Of a stretch of 64,000 bases of DNA, positions 1 through 13,376 are shown one piece after another. The position numbers and the translations under genes were made by a program. This DNA comes from Centroberyx gerrardi (taxonomy: Eukaryota > Chordata > Actinopteri > Beryciformes > Berycidae): positions 19,860,840-19,924,839 of the forward strand of contig NC_136003.1 in assembly GCF_048128805.1 (NCBI RefSeq). The letters are read 5' to 3'. Below the pieces are notes generated by a model, which had not been told where the DNA came from, made no database searches, and saw nothing but the letters and a program-made list of their open reading frames with translations. Each line of letters opens with the position of its first letter. Position 1 is the stretch's first letter.

Positions 1-776
1 TGAAGATAATAATATGCCACTGGATTGTTCTTACAATAGAGATTTCAGAGGAATTTGTCTTTACACCTGTACATGAGTAATTGAATGGGGAGATATCTAC
101 GATAAAAGGCCATTTTATATATTGGAATGTCCTCAGTGTTTTGGAGATGACAGACAGAGCGTTTAGATTTCACACACACTCACAAAAACAAAATACTAAA
201 ACTTTAGCCTTGACACTTGAAACTTTTGTATTGTGACTAATTCAAGCAATTTAACAATCACTAATGTGAACTGCAGAACAGACAAACATAGCATTTAAAC
301 AAGTGTGAGAGGCCAGACAATGAGACTGCAGCGGCATCGGCCTCCAATGATCCACCTCTCTATGTTACAGCTGTGGCCGAAACATGAAGGTGCTGGGACC
401 GGGAGGCCAGTTAGTGATGAATGATCAATAAGAATTCCGTGATTCAGGCATTCCTAGCACAGCAGGCCGTGTCCCAAACTGAAAACGTCTGGCTCACTTA
501 GCAGAAAGGCCTCACATGTTGGTGCTTATCCACAATAACAACTACAACAGTAACAACAATGACACTAGCAAGCATTGAAGTCAGAGCATGTTAAAATGCC
601 ATGGCCTCTGCGAACAAGCGAATTTTGAACAAACGTCCTGGACAAAGGGGAGTAAATACTAAGCAGGGACACTTCCCTCCACAGTTATCTGGTGTGGCGC
701 ATTGATTGTACAGCAGTAACTAAAGTACTGTCCAGCCCTCTGCCTCCCTGCACTGCCTCTCTTGTTCTTCTAAGCC

Positions 777-811
777 TCTCTCTCTCTCTCTCGCTCTCTC
801 TGTCTCTCTGC
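777..811. repeat. (TC)n pyrimidine microsatellite
   Basis: An almost pure run of CT dinucleotides with a few interruptions. It generates a spurious serine/leucine open frame on the plus strand. Confidence 0.9.
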
Positions 812-1830
812 TCTCTGCTCACTGTCATAAATCCGGCTCCCCCGTCATACCAACGAATCAGTTTATGTGACATGTATATGCTTTTCGCATGAAGTGTCCA
901 ATTAAAAATGTCCTTTGCAAAGCCTAAACCAGTGTTCGTGGGGGCCAATGTGCCCCCTATAGCAGATGGCCCTTCTGTCAGATTAATTTCACATCCCAAT
1001 GACCAATTGTGGTTCAGACATAAAAGTGATGAGCCGTATTTCACTGTCTGGGATGATACGACTCCCAAAGATGTAGGGGCCTTTTTATGGATCTTCAAAT
1101 ATGCCGTTATCACTCTCACTCCCTACCTGACAAGCCGGCAATGTCTGCCAAAGATAAAACTTTAACAATGCTAGATCATTGCAACAATGCCTAAGTGAAC
1201 AAGTAGAAACAGAGGCGGGCGCAGTCAGTTCACCTAGCAACATCCTGCATGTGCTCTAAAAAATCCCCCTGAGGTGGAAGAACGTTATTCACAACTGTTT
1301 CAGTGCTGATTTTACAATTTACACACAAATTACCTTTTTAGAACCTTTTTTTGGAATAGATTGTATTTTGATTTTGGCTCTCCCAAACACACAGACACAC
1401 ACAGAGGAAGAGACAAAGAGTGAGAAAGAAAAACAAATAGAGATCCATCTTTTGTGACGGCGCACACCAAATCACTACAGGCCCCACACACACACGCAGC
1501 GTATGCTGGAGAATAGCAGCCATAAATGTCAGACTTTCAGCAGGTCAGCGATAGCAGTAGCTTGTCATATTTAAATGATGAAGCCAGTCAATATGCACTG
1601 AGAAAGATATTTATTTGCCAACATACATAGTGTAGACAGCCCTATATGGTCTACATGTACAGTAAACATCCTGCCTCGTGTTCTCCTATTACTAATCTGG
1701 CATGCAAATGCATGTAAATATCTTTTTCTGGGTGCTTTCACTTTCATGTCGACAATATTGCTTTTCAGAGATACAATATGTTTGTAGTTGCCGAAAATGT
1801 AATAAGGCTTAGTCTTAATGCATAGGCCTT

Positions 1831-1857
1831 TGTGTGTGTGTGTGTGTGTGTGTGTGT
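1831..1857. repeat. (TG)n microsatellite
   Basis: About 13 uninterrupted TG units in gene-free DNA. Confidence 0.95.
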
Positions 1858-2404
1858 ATACTGCATATGCCTGTGCACATACATTGCATGTGTGTCACTC
1901 GCCCCTCTGACAAAGATATTGCAAAAGATATAAGTTAATATCATTGTTTGTCTAAATATGACCAAGGCGCCCTGTCCTCCTCTCTCAGGAGGACATGACA
2001 CATGGCTTAGGCCAGAGGATAGAATAATGTGTGGCAGAGTGAATGGCTGCACATGCTCATTAGTATCATTAATCACCAGGGACAGAGATGCCTAATGATA
2101 GCGGGAGGAGGGACTTCACAGGGGGGGAGGAGGGAATGGGTATGACAGAGATGAAGGATTCCTCAAAAATATTAACATTTGAAAAATATAGGCAGTTTGT
2201 TGGATTTTTTTCATTTTATTTTATTTATTTTGGGCTCTCCTGGGTCTAACAACACCACAGGGACTGCGTGAAACAAAAGGAATAGTGTAATTAATACCAG
2301 AATTAATTGTCTTCTAATTCTAAATTGTCTTATAATTCTAATTTAATGTGAAGTTCTCACTTATAGTGCGAGGGAAAATTGGACTGAGCCAGTTCCCTTG
2401 TGGG

Positions 2405-2429
2405 AAAAAAAAAAAAAAAAAAAAAAAAA
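2405..2429. repeat. Poly(A) run
   Basis: Twenty-five consecutive A residues. No SINE or LINE body could be recognised immediately upstream, so I cannot say whether it is a retroposon tail. Confidence 0.85.
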
Positions 2430-2639
2430 GCTCTATCTCAGCAGGGACGACGTGTCAAACGGGAGTGTGTCATTTTCTCACAGATGTTTGATTGTGAACT
2501 GAGGGATTTCACTTTTGGGGCTTCTACTCGGCTGCTTGGCCTTTCATTGCCCACTGTAATGTGCAGCTAATGGGAGTAGCTGAGCCTTGAACCGGATGCC
2601 ATGGGTGGAGAGTGTCGGGTGTAGCTCCACCGACTCCTC

Positions 2640-2870
2640 TCCAGCCTGTTCTGTGGGAGCAAGAGGCCCTGAGCTTGGCCATCCCACTGCAGCAGCCGAG
2701 GCTCCGGGGATAGTCGTGCACGGCGAGGGCAGGCTGTTTGATCAGCACATATTTTTAATTGGCTCCAGGCACCCTGGAGTGTCAGCATTGCCACGGAGTA
2801 GACTCCTACTGCACCTTTCCTAATTAAAATCATTAGAAATTCCAGGCGCATCATAAAGGATTAAATGAGA
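2640..2870. other. Candidate conserved non-coding element
   Basis: A GC-richer block runs into an AT-rich segment dense in ATTA/TAAT homeodomain-like words (around 2750-2870). No coding potential was recognised. The call rests only on composition and motif density; conservation was not tested. Confidence 0.22.
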
Positions 2871-5519
2871 CTTCTGCGTGTGTGCCTGCGCGAGTGTGTG
2901 TGTGTTTTGCGCGTATATGTCTGTATCTTTGTGTGTGCTGTGTCTGTGCATGTGCGTATGCGTTGTCTCCTTGATAGTTAACATGTATAGCTTAATTGTT
3001 TTTCTACTCTCAATAATAGTATATGGGGGAGGGCTGGCTGTAATCCTGGCCCACTAATCAAATTACATGAAAGGAAATCACTCAACACATTCACACTGAA
3101 TTCTTAACTGGATAATACTGTAGCTAAGTAAGTTTTAATATGTCCGTTAAAGACAGTGAAATTAAAGGGGAATCCCAAAAAACTTTGAAATGTGTTTAAC
3201 CTGTGTGCTGAAACCGTTTTACGTCTTTTAGTATTCAGTACTGCCTTACTGCGCATAACAAGATTAAAGAGAGGAGTTTGTCTTACCCCCAAATAAATGT
3301 CAGACCCATGTGCAACTCCTTAGAGAATGAATTTGAACTGCTGGAAAAACAAATGATCGAAAGAAAACGTACATGTATTTATGGTCTGTGGATGTTTTAT
3401 TCATCTCCTTTGAAGGAAACAAAACTCCTGTATGCTGCCTCAGATTAATTTTATAGATACATGAAGATATTGTACTGAAGCCCAGTGATCTTGTTGCTGT
3501 GTGGTGTAGGACTAGAGAAGGCGTAACCTCGGTTTGTGCCTCGGTCCCACAAACAAAGGAGGCTTAAATCTCTTAAATATCTACCAGTGCCACTTTGCCC
3601 TGGGGGAGCACAGAAACAAGGGAGTGTTTCTTTGGTGTGATATTGGAAGCTAGAGTTCATGAGGGTGAAATGCAAGTGATGACTATGGAGGGATTTTAAG
3701 TGGTGGTTCAGTTCGAAAACATGCCCCCGAAGCCTTAACACATACCCTCACACAAATATTAAAAACATATGACACATGACACAGAAAATGACCGCAATTT
3801 ATAATGGTAATAACAATGTCTGACCAAAGTTTAAGATGGATTTCTCAGTTGTGAACCATTACAAGAACCTCTACAAGGTTCAGGGACAATGCGGAGTGTT
3901 GTACAGTAGCCTCACATGCAGAGCGAGTCATGGCCAATCGTTATGGCGATCGAGATTGATATTCCGTCCCTCGTGGAACACAGTGAGACTTCTATTCACA
4001 TCAACGACCAATAAAACTACAGCAACTCATAATGGTTAATGGACAGTATTGTCCGGCGGAGAATGGACACGAAACGGGTAGGCAGACACAACAATGGATG
4101 GTATACAAAAGTCCCAAGGATCACTGTAACGCTTGTGGTTGGGGATATGAGGCCTAAGCTAGTCGCATATCAAACCGCTGAGACACATATCGTCAGTGTA
4201 CACTGTGAGTGAACTACAGTGTTTCTGGTGGCCGCTGCCATAGTCAACATTGAAACAATGGGATGCAGATGGATGAAGTATAATGATTACCATGTTAAAA
4301 TAACATATTGAAAAGTGGGTTTTCCTGAAGCTATTTTGGTGACTTGGTTAAACATGTTGCCCTTTTTGCTTTGAATGTTTAGGGAAAATAAGTTTGGAGC
4401 GTCTCAGTGTTACTCACAACTAACTCCAAAAGACGAGGCTGGAGCAGCAGCTGGCCATTTGTAGCCATTGTGGGGACAAGGATCACATTAGCCTGACTGA
4501 AAAAAAGTAACCCCATATTTTGGAGGGCTATATTTGCGGAACATGATAGCTTGGCTCCTATTGACTCGAGCAGGATGGGCAACGGAGAGACGTGGCAGAG
4601 GAAAGAAAGTGAAAAATGGATGGGAAGATGAGTGAGGGTGGGGTGTCTCTTCAACCGTCGCTTCCTGTCCGGAAAAGTCCATTCATCATTTTCACGTCTT
4701 CGTGTCATGGCTTACTTTGGCAATAGCCAGAAGTGTGGCAACGATGACACCAAGGATTGATGAGGTGCAGGCAGGGGTGGCTAGCAGGGGTTTGGGGTGT
4801 AGATGGTCAAACCAGATGTGGAGTGAGGTGGGGCTGGGATGAGCCAGGAGGGGGACCTGATGAAGGTCATGATATTACCCTCTGCCCCCATTAACCATGT
4901 CCACATGCAGACACACTCGTGAATGTAGGGCACATACAGAGACAGTATACTCGCACACGCAAACTGGTGCACACTCACACTGATAAACACAAACATAAAC
5001 AGCTTTCCACATGCCCTTACCCACCAGCATCCAGGGACACTCATCCATAACATGTGCATTGACCTCTAAGAATTAGTATCACAGCCTATAAAGACCATTT
5101 ATTGACCCTTTTCATCTAAGTTTCTAATGCGGCTAAACTGTGAAAGAAAGGATACTTATTTTTAAAATCTAACATTAAATAAAAAAAGACCTAGGCCTAG
5201 CTTTCAGCCTGATGAAGTCAAGTAGCAATCCTAAATTTTAAAGCTTAACTCCTGTCTCCTCTGTTGTAGCTGTACGCTCAAGTCCAACATCGGGTAGATA
5301 CAGGGATACAGGAGTGGGAATTACTGGACTCCCCCTTGTGGTAAAATCCCACACCACTGTAAAAGACCACAGTCTCTGAGCGAGTGTTGCCAGATAGATA
5401 TGGATACATGAATATACGAAGGGGTAATTGACGGTTTTACTCAAATTGAATTATACTAGCGCCAAAAGTAATACTAAAAGGTGTTCTCCCTCTTTCTCTC
5501 CATCTACGGCCCTCCCCTC

Positions 5520-5524
<5 letters not shown>

Positions 5525-5593
<69 letters not shown>
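5525..5593. repeat. (TC)n microsatellite, long
   Basis: About 34 CT units with one interruption near 5558. It produces two overlapping spurious open frames made almost entirely of serine and leucine. Confidence 0.95.
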
Positions 5594-5597
<4 letters not shown>

Positions 5598-5689
5598 TAT
5601 TCACTCGCTCTGTGTATCCCCTGCTGGCACTGGGTGTGCTCTAAAGAGTGTGGCTCTCCCAACTCAGTAGCTGATCAGAACCAGGTGGG

Positions 5690-5900
5690 TAGGCCTCCAT
5701 GTGCTTTCCATTTGTGCAGGATGTAAATGGATTCAATTAGATCCAAATGCACAACCTGTCAGCCAGGGGGAAGTGGCAGACTTTCAAAGGCCATTAGATT
5801 ATGGACAGGATTTGGAATAAAAACTTCACTGGCCGAGATTGTGCCATTAAATTGCCTGATGTGAAACTATTGAAGTGATTTGAGCCCGCATGCTGACTGT
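5690..5900. other. Candidate conserved non-coding element
   Basis: A unique block between two simple-repeat tracts. It contains a TCF-like CTTTCAAAGG word directly followed by CATTAGATTA, and further ATTAAA/AATT words. It is not an open reading frame. This is the most enhancer-like block of the left flank by eye, but nothing here proves function. Confidence 0.28.
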
Positions 5901-5928
5901 GCGCTATTCATGTGGGCGCAAATTCTGT

Positions 5929-6053
5929 CACCCCCCCCACCCCCACCCCCTTGCTCCCCCCATTACCATTAACACCCCCCCCCCCTTCTCTCTTTTTTTC
6001 CTGTCTGTCTCTGTCTCTCTCTCTCCTTCTCTCTTTCTTTCTGTCTCTCACAA
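5929..6053. repeat. C-rich and pyrimidine-rich tract
   Basis: The plus strand is almost entirely C and T: a run of C blocks (several of 5-9 C) passing into TC/TTC repeats. With the TC microsatellite 340 bp upstream it makes this the most strand-biased part of the window. Mirror-like polypurine/polypyrimidine DNA of this kind can form triplex (H-DNA) in vitro; whether it does here is unknown. Confidence 0.8.
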
Positions 6054-6071
6054 ATACACACGTTGAGATGC

Positions 6072-6120
6072 AAACACACACACACACACACACACGCACA
6101 CACTCGCACAAACACACAAA
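6072..6120. repeat. (CA)n microsatellite, interrupted
   Basis: About 11 pure CA units followed by imperfect CA-rich sequence. It directly follows the pyrimidine tract. Confidence 0.9.
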
Positions 6121-7186
6121 CAGCATACATAAAGCTGCACTGTGTCCCTCAGACATATTGCTACTGGCCCAGCAAACTTGCCTGCGATACAAACAGGAGC
6201 TCTTACAGCTTCAGAGTCAAATGGCTCCATCAGTCATGGCTGTTAAAAAGCCCAGCCATAAAAATTAAAGACTTCCAGCAAACTGACCAACTGTAACAAC
6301 TCTCCTTTGTTTTGATTGGCTGGAATAATACACGATGTCTGCTGTTAACATTCTGTTTCATTTACTGGTCTCTGTAAACATGGATAAAATAAAGCAAAAT
6401 TAAAGCCTATTGAATGAAAGCCACTGCACTGCAATGAGGTCATTCATATTTCCTTCAGGCTGGCACGCATTTTCACACCTCTGTTGAGGCAGCTTAACTG
6501 AGATCTGTATTAGCAGGCACGCAGATCTGTATTAGCTGCCTAACTACAAACCAGTACCCATCTCAGTCATCTTGAATGGGGGGAGGGGCAGTTGTGTTGA
6601 AAACAAAGGATGTGCCACACTGTAGACAGCAGAGAAGTTTCTGTTGACCTCTTATGGTTTGAACGTAGAGAGCCTTTACAGGCCTGATATAGAAGTGAAT
6701 CGATGGGACATTTCTAAGCCATTATTATCAATCTCCATGGCTTATGACACCATAATGAGCTCATTAGATAAGATGAACAGCAGATTGATTGCAAAATGGG
6801 GCAAGTAAAAAGTAAGATGTAGAGAAGTAGAAGGTGATGGAGGAGAAAGGAAATAGGTCTCATGGATCACCAGAAAGAAGAATGGGACAGTGAAATGAAA
6901 TTAATAAGCGAAAGATCACCAGTCTTGGGCTGTATTTCAAATTCCAAATACAGTAAATTCCAAATTCTTTGCATTTTTTCCACCTATGTAATGTGAATCA
7001 GCCCTACTGGGACCACAGCGATATCTCTGTTATGCTGTGGAGCAGGGTGTCCACTGGTACGGTGTTATCATAACAACAAAATGACCACAAACTCTTGCAG
7101 CCGTAGGAATGATGGTTTGGTGTGGGAGACACTTTATACAGCTGCTGATGTTGGCTGTCTGTGGTCCAGGGAACAAAGCAGATCAG

Positions 7187-7213
7187 GGAGGGAGAGAGAG
7201 AGAGAGAGAGAGA
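7187..7213. repeat. (GA)n microsatellite
   Basis: Purine repeat of about 12 GA units. It is the source of arginine/glutamate-rich spurious frames. Confidence 0.9.
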
Positions 7214-7591
7214 AGAATGAAAAAGAAAGAGAATAAAAGAAGAAAGCCAATGAAAGTCAATGAAGTCAGGGAAGCGAGAACACAAAGAAGGGGGAAAACG
7301 ATGTGTAGGAGAGTGTAAACGACGTGATTTGGGCAGACATTTGTTCCCCTTGGGCGAGCATGATGGTGCATTCTGTCTGGATTGGGGGAATGTAGGCGAA
7401 CCCTACTAGCCGTGGGTTTTGGCTGCCGTGGCACAGTACAGTATAGATAGAAAAAGTGAAAGTAAGTAAGAGAAGGTCAGTATTAAAGGAGTGGTAGCCC
7501 TCCCTGCCTCCACCTGGGATAGAACAGATGTGCTCACAACTCCAGCTGTGCCAGATGTGGATATAGCACCATCTGCACGGAGCCGTTACTG

Positions 7592-7592
<1 letters not shown>

Positions 7593-7625
<33 letters not shown>
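7593..7625. repeat. (TG)n microsatellite
   Basis: About 16 TG units. The frame through it reads as alternating Cys-Val and is not a gene. Confidence 0.95.
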
Positions 7626-7628
<3 letters not shown>

Positions 7629-10173
7629 GTGTGTGTGTTCAAAAATGCAGGTGCTATAATGGACTGCTTCTATATGAGTCATATGGGTGAATAATGACAC
7701 AATTATTGATAATTTCTGACACCAACCTCTCAGACTAGTCCTTGTCATTATTTTACATCCTGACAGCCTTGAGTTGCATGCTGGCGTTTTATGGGAGGTA
7801 AAACAGCTAAAGTTTTAGTTATTGGAACACACTTTTGGAGTGTGTTCATAGCCTTTCAACTTCTTGTCACATTTCTGCATTAAAATGCGAATCATAAAAT
7901 GTTGCTGCACAAATACACTTTGATCTCATGTGTGGCCAATCATGTGGGAGTATTTCGGGAAGACTGCTTCTATTCATCAGTGGATCCATGTTGACACACA
8001 GACAGCATCCGTATTAGGTGAGTTTAGAACCCCTGACAATATGCCCTGACATTTTTAATGTGACGGTACATATGTCTTCTTTCCTTTTTGACTATTCCCC
8101 CGGCACATAAATTCATTCACTCAGCTGAAAATATCAGAGTGCTAAAAGATGATGGCGATTGAAAAGCCAAAAAGGAGATCGAAAGTGAAAAAAAAAGGGG
8201 AAGTCATCTTTTGTGTGATCCTAGAATATAAAACCTGATGAGACATATAAAGCTATAAACTGTGATGAGACCCCAGGAGATGGCAGATTAAAATGTGCAA
8301 GGGCGATTTCCACCAATAAAGGTGGAGACAGAGGCTGCTGCACCGCTGTGCTGTGCTCCACCAGGCAAAGAGAATGTTCTGAATAGATTTCAGCAACTTT
8401 CATAAAGCCAGGACTAAAGCCACTTGCACAAAAGGGAATAGAAACCAAGCCAATCAATTAATGCCCCCCACCAATGACTAGCATTGACGGGGAGAAATGC
8501 TTTCAGACCTGGTGTATGTCTAAAACTTGCTGGGTTCCTACTTCCTGTGGCATTGAGCAGGGGAGTCAGGGACAACTCTCTGCATGTTCACGGCTCCTTT
8601 CTTTCTATGTGTGTGCGCGTGTGTTCAGGTGCATTTGTGTGTGTGCGTGTGTGTTGAAAAGCTCACTATTGAATGAGTACATTCAACAGAGCGCCGTGCT
8701 CTTTAAATGCCAATGAAAATAAAGAGAGGGAAATTGTAGGCACTCTGAAGCAACAGGGGAAAAAACCAACAGAGCGAGACAGAGAAAGCAAAACCTTACA
8801 GCGCCAAGTGAGACTTCATAAGGTTTAGCAGCTCTCCACTCAAATATATGGTGGTTGTAAATTCTCCACTTAATGTTCTTTGGGCTCCACTTTTTATGGG
8901 TAGCGACAATGACAGTGAGTGACTTCCTTGAGAAAAAAAAAAAGCCTGTGTTAATCAACACAGCAAATTTTAGCGAGACTGGATCAGCTCCAAGCTTTAC
9001 TCTTTCAAACACTCCCATTCCAGTAATGAAAGTCGACATTACGCTCTGCTGCACTATACAAGACGTTCAAGGGGATGTAAGATGTTATGTTTCCACTGAA
9101 TTTTGGAAAGGCTGAATCAGACAGCACAACGCAGACACCCAATTGCAGACCGTATTGTTGAAAAGGCCACATTTGAAGACATAAATTCTTGGTAGGTTTC
9201 TGCTTTGGTACAATTCTGTCTTGATTCTGATTCTGTCTTGATACTAACACATTTATCTATATGGGTACAACACACCGGAATCAGATATAGCAAGGTCTAA
9301 CGAGAGCGCTGCACCGAGCCACAAAGGTTTAACAGCTCAGGACTTCCAAACCCCAACTTACCACCCGTTCTGTGAATTTTACAATGTTTTGTGGAGCTCT
9401 AGGCGTTATGCAGGCTGTATGTGTAATGACATTGTTGTAGAGTTGTCCGTCTTTAGGAGTGATGTGAATCACTCACTCCTAAATCCTTTGCGGATGTGTG
9501 TTACCAAAGAGCAACTATCAAGGCTATGGATAAGAAGGCACACCCTTGTGTATATTGTTCCTGGGAACTCATCTCTCACTCTGGTTTGGCGATTACTCAT
9601 GTTTTTACATCCCCTACTTTGTAACTGGTCCAGCATAGATAAAGTGTGCACAGTCATTCACTGTGGCATCGAGGTGTTTCAACAATCATGTACATGCTCA
9701 AACAATACACTGTCCAAGGATTACTCACTGTTTTCTTTGGAGTGTCAGTTTGTTTTTTCTATTTTGTCCATATAGCCATGAATCCATAATAACCAAGCTC
9801 TGTGATGTCAGCCTTTTCTCTCCATGTTTCTGGTTGTTCACAGTCGTTCTCGATGGCCCATCAAGTTGTCACGGCCTTCCATGCTTTTACAGCATTCCTT
9901 TCTTTATGTCCCGAAGGCTTTTCTTCATCAATGCACACTGCGCTGTAAAATGGGCCCATGAATAGACCAAAAGCTTTGAGGTGCACTCAAGGCCTAGTAC
10001 CTTGTGTTGATATTGGAGGAGTCCTGCCTTCTCTCAGAGTGTGATGCAGCTTTGGGCTTGGCCTCCCTTTTGGAGAAACAGTAGGAGGTCACAGTCTTTG
10101 AATGTCTGCCTTGGTTTTTGTATAACTATCTGAAAACAAAGGGACTTGAGCTGGAAAAACATGTTTGAGAGTG

Positions 10174-10200
10174 AAGGAGAAGAAGAAAAAGAAGAAGAAG

Positions 10201-10230
<30 letters not shown>
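10174..10230. repeat. (GAA)n microsatellite
   Basis: About 16 GAA units with a short AAAAA interruption near the start. On the minus strand this is a run of TTC that yields a poly-phenylalanine spurious frame. Confidence 0.95.
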
Positions 10231-10231
<1 letters not shown>

Positions 10232-10944
10232 TTGGACACCACAGCCTTGGTTTCACATTCAACAGAGGAGTGATCATCAAGGGTGGGGGGTGGTGGAGGG
10301 GTGAGTGACTGCTAACAGACATGATAAATGTCTTTAATAACTTCTGGCTGCTTAGTTAGCGTCCTCCAGGATTTGTTGTTATTAAGATCTAGGTCTTATT
10401 ATGATGACCACCTCTTTCATCGTCTCCCACATCATGCTGGGCGTCAGTCCAGACAGTCAAAATAAACACAAAGTCAAAAGCCCCCCTGTACTTCTGCTGA
10501 TGTGGCACTTGTTGATGGTGCCAGCATGTCTCACTCCTGACCGAGGAATATGTGGCTTAAACAGTATACGGCGAGGGGAAAAAAAACATTATCCTGTTTA
10601 GTGATCACCTGTTGAATCAGTTGCAATTTCCAGCCCAAAACCCTGAAGCCATAGATCTTACATTACTACACTGCAGAGTACATGTTTATGTAAGTGGTGA
10701 ATGTTGGATTTAATGATAAGCATCTCCATTACCAAAAAGACTAGAGGGGAGGAGGGAGAGGAGGGAGAGAGAGGAGCTCATTACATATGGGATTACATGT
10801 GGGACTGTGGGAGTCATAAGGAGTCGCTCTCATCACTGCTGAAAAAAAAAGAATGGGAATATTTTATTGTACTTCCATTTCTTTTGCGAATAACAATCAC
10901 ATACACTCTCTCCTTTAGTATGTCTAAGTAGCCTAAAGCTCTAT

Positions 10945-11085
10945 CACCAGCATGCATTTGGTGGGGGCCCATGTTTTATTAATTTGCAGATGAGCTCAGC
11001 TATTGATGGCGCTGGCTGCCCATGGGTTCAATTAGGATAATACAGGGAGAGGGGCAGATTATGGGCGGCTATTTAAGTGAGGGTA
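10945..11085. other. Candidate conserved non-coding element
   Basis: A unique block of balanced composition with several ATTA words and no open frame. Flagged on appearance only, as for the block at 5.7 kb. Confidence 0.22.
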
Positions 11086-13324
11086 TATCTCTTCCTGACA
11101 GTTATAGTCCAAATGCAACAAATTGCACCTCGGTGGCTCTGAGAGGCGCCATATGAGTCCTCTCCTGATGAAACATGCCAGTGTGGCAGGTCAGCCGTGT
11201 GAAGACGACACCAGGCTGTGTGAGCCATGTAGCCTGTCCTCTTTGAGCTAACAACACAGTCCTGAGTGCAGCCTATTCCCATTCAGTTAATAGGGGCCAT
11301 TTAGAAAACAGCGGTCTATATGATGGTGCGCTGAGTGCATGCTCTACCCAGCCAACCCTTAAGAGTCCCACTCAGCACGACTCTCTCTAAACTATTGCAC
11401 TTCTGCTCCCTGGCACTCTCTAGATTGAAAGCCTATGTGTCTTGACAGTTGAACAGGGCAAAACTGAACCAAGTAAACAAATCAAGTAATACAAATACAA
11501 GATCGTGTGGTTGAATATTCCCAGCTTTAGCAGGGCCATCTCACAAGGCACCATAAAAGGAGGAACAGTTGTGGGCGGTGGGACAAGAAACTGCTCGCAG
11601 CCTTTCTGCCTTTCTTCTGGGGTGAACTTTTATTGTGATTGATTGGGGCCTTGACTGTAGCTTCGCTGTGCAGTGAAAACAGTCTACTGTACATTGTCTC
11701 TGGAGCACATTGTGTGAAATTGAATAGGGAGGCCATAAAGTGGAACCGGAGACACTGACCGAAGCACACAGAGCCCGTCGGTTATCTTAGCACTCTGGCC
11801 AGTCAGTTCATAGCATTAGCACTGCAGACGGACAGACCAAACTCTATAGAGAGTGGCTGGACTGTTTGCTTTCTTTAGCTTAGGGAAATGACTGTTTCTC
11901 ACTTGCTTTAGGGCAGCATGTTAAGGCTACAGTTAGTGAGATAACCCAGTCGCCCTGAAAGCAGGAGTTGGGGAAAGTACTTGCAGGAGCAGGGTAGGCT
12001 GGTCCATAGGGGATAAGGAGGATGACCCTCCCCAAATGTTTGACCTTTTTCCATAAAAGTATGGTTGTTTAGTCCTGAGTACTGTAGCCTTGGTAGCCAT
12101 ACATTTTTTAACCTTACTGTTTTGCACAATTTCCAGAGCTCGGTCCTGTATTTCACGAAGACCTGTTCTCCTCAACTGTTTGAGTCACTAGTCTCCACTA
12201 CCACCCGTAGCTGGACAGCATTTTTCAGAGGCAAAGAGATACTGTACTTTCTTAGATACAGTGCTGTAGGGGACACAGCATCACATCTTTTCATAGAGTC
12301 CAGCATTTCTATCAGTGCCCCTGCATGGAAATCTACAACAAATCAAGTACTTGTTTAATCACTCAACATGGCTCTGGCAGTAATGGTATAGCTGACTATC
12401 CAGGGAATGAGAGAATGGAAGAAGACTTGCATACATGGAGTAAAACATACCTATATCACCTGAAATTGCCATCCATCTCAAATCTTGACCTGTGAGGTAC
12501 TTTATCATTCTGACCCACTAACCCTGCCCTCTCCTTGTTTGCCTGCCATGGCTTTCCCTATTCCCTGCTCCAGCCATGCCAGGGCAATAGGGCACCGCTA
12601 ATGTGCTTGGTGGGTCATTAATTCTTGGGATGGGCATGGGGGCACCAGAGCAGGCAGGCTTTGTTGTTTGATATTGGGTGAAATGGGGGTGGGGGTGCAA
12701 AGCAGATGTTTGTGTTGGCTGGCAAGGGAAAGCAGTACAGTTAATGCCAACCCAATCACCATCTCATGCCAGGCAACAGCTGCCCAAACACATTTCAGCC
12801 AAAGTCTGGCAAAGAGAGACAGGGTGACCAGATCAACTTTAACTCACCATTGCTTTCTGTTCTCACATTCCTTTAACCCTGACATAACTACAATTTTTCA
12901 ATATAGGGCATGGGCCTGAAGAGTAGGGGTGCTGCTCTGTGTCCACTTTGGCTTTTTCAGCCAAAGTGAAGCTGATGTAACATGGCCAATTGTGTTTGCG
13001 AGTCTGGAAACTGAACTGGACACTGATAGATGTAAAACATAGTTTGTCTACTACATCATGGTAGTATTGTTGTGTGTAGCTGATTTTCACTGTGCTTTTG
13101 CCTTTGAAGAGAGATGGGAATCTTAGCAGGGAGGACACAAAGAAAAGGAGCCATAGACTAACCCAGATTTTTCGCTGGCCATGGTAAAAATATAACAATG
13201 TATGCGCATACATAGACCCCAGAACAAGGACAGTTCATTTAACTCTCTCCTGCCTCTCTACTCAACTGATATGAGCCATTCATCACCGCCCACCTTCATA
13301 TCTGTGTGCTGCATGGAAAGGACA

Positions 13325-13376
13325 GTGTGTGGTGTGTGTGTGTGTGTGTGTGTGCGTGTGTCTGTGTGTTTGTGTG
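13325..13376. repeat. (TG)n microsatellite, interrupted
   Basis: TG/TGCG/TCTG repeat of about 25 units with substitutions. Confidence 0.9.

Noticed and set aside
5428-5726. Two overlapping plus-strand open frames of about 80 codons
   Set aside because: They are read through the TC microsatellite (serine/leucine runs) with no family similarity.
7266-7748. 160-codon minus-strand open frame
   Set aside because: It runs through a CA/TG microsatellite (His-Thr repeats) and has no recognisable domain.
9389-9775. 128-codon plus-strand open frame in gene-free DNA
   Set aside because: No resemblance to any family, unremarkable start context and no splice partners; consistent with chance in a 14-kb flank.
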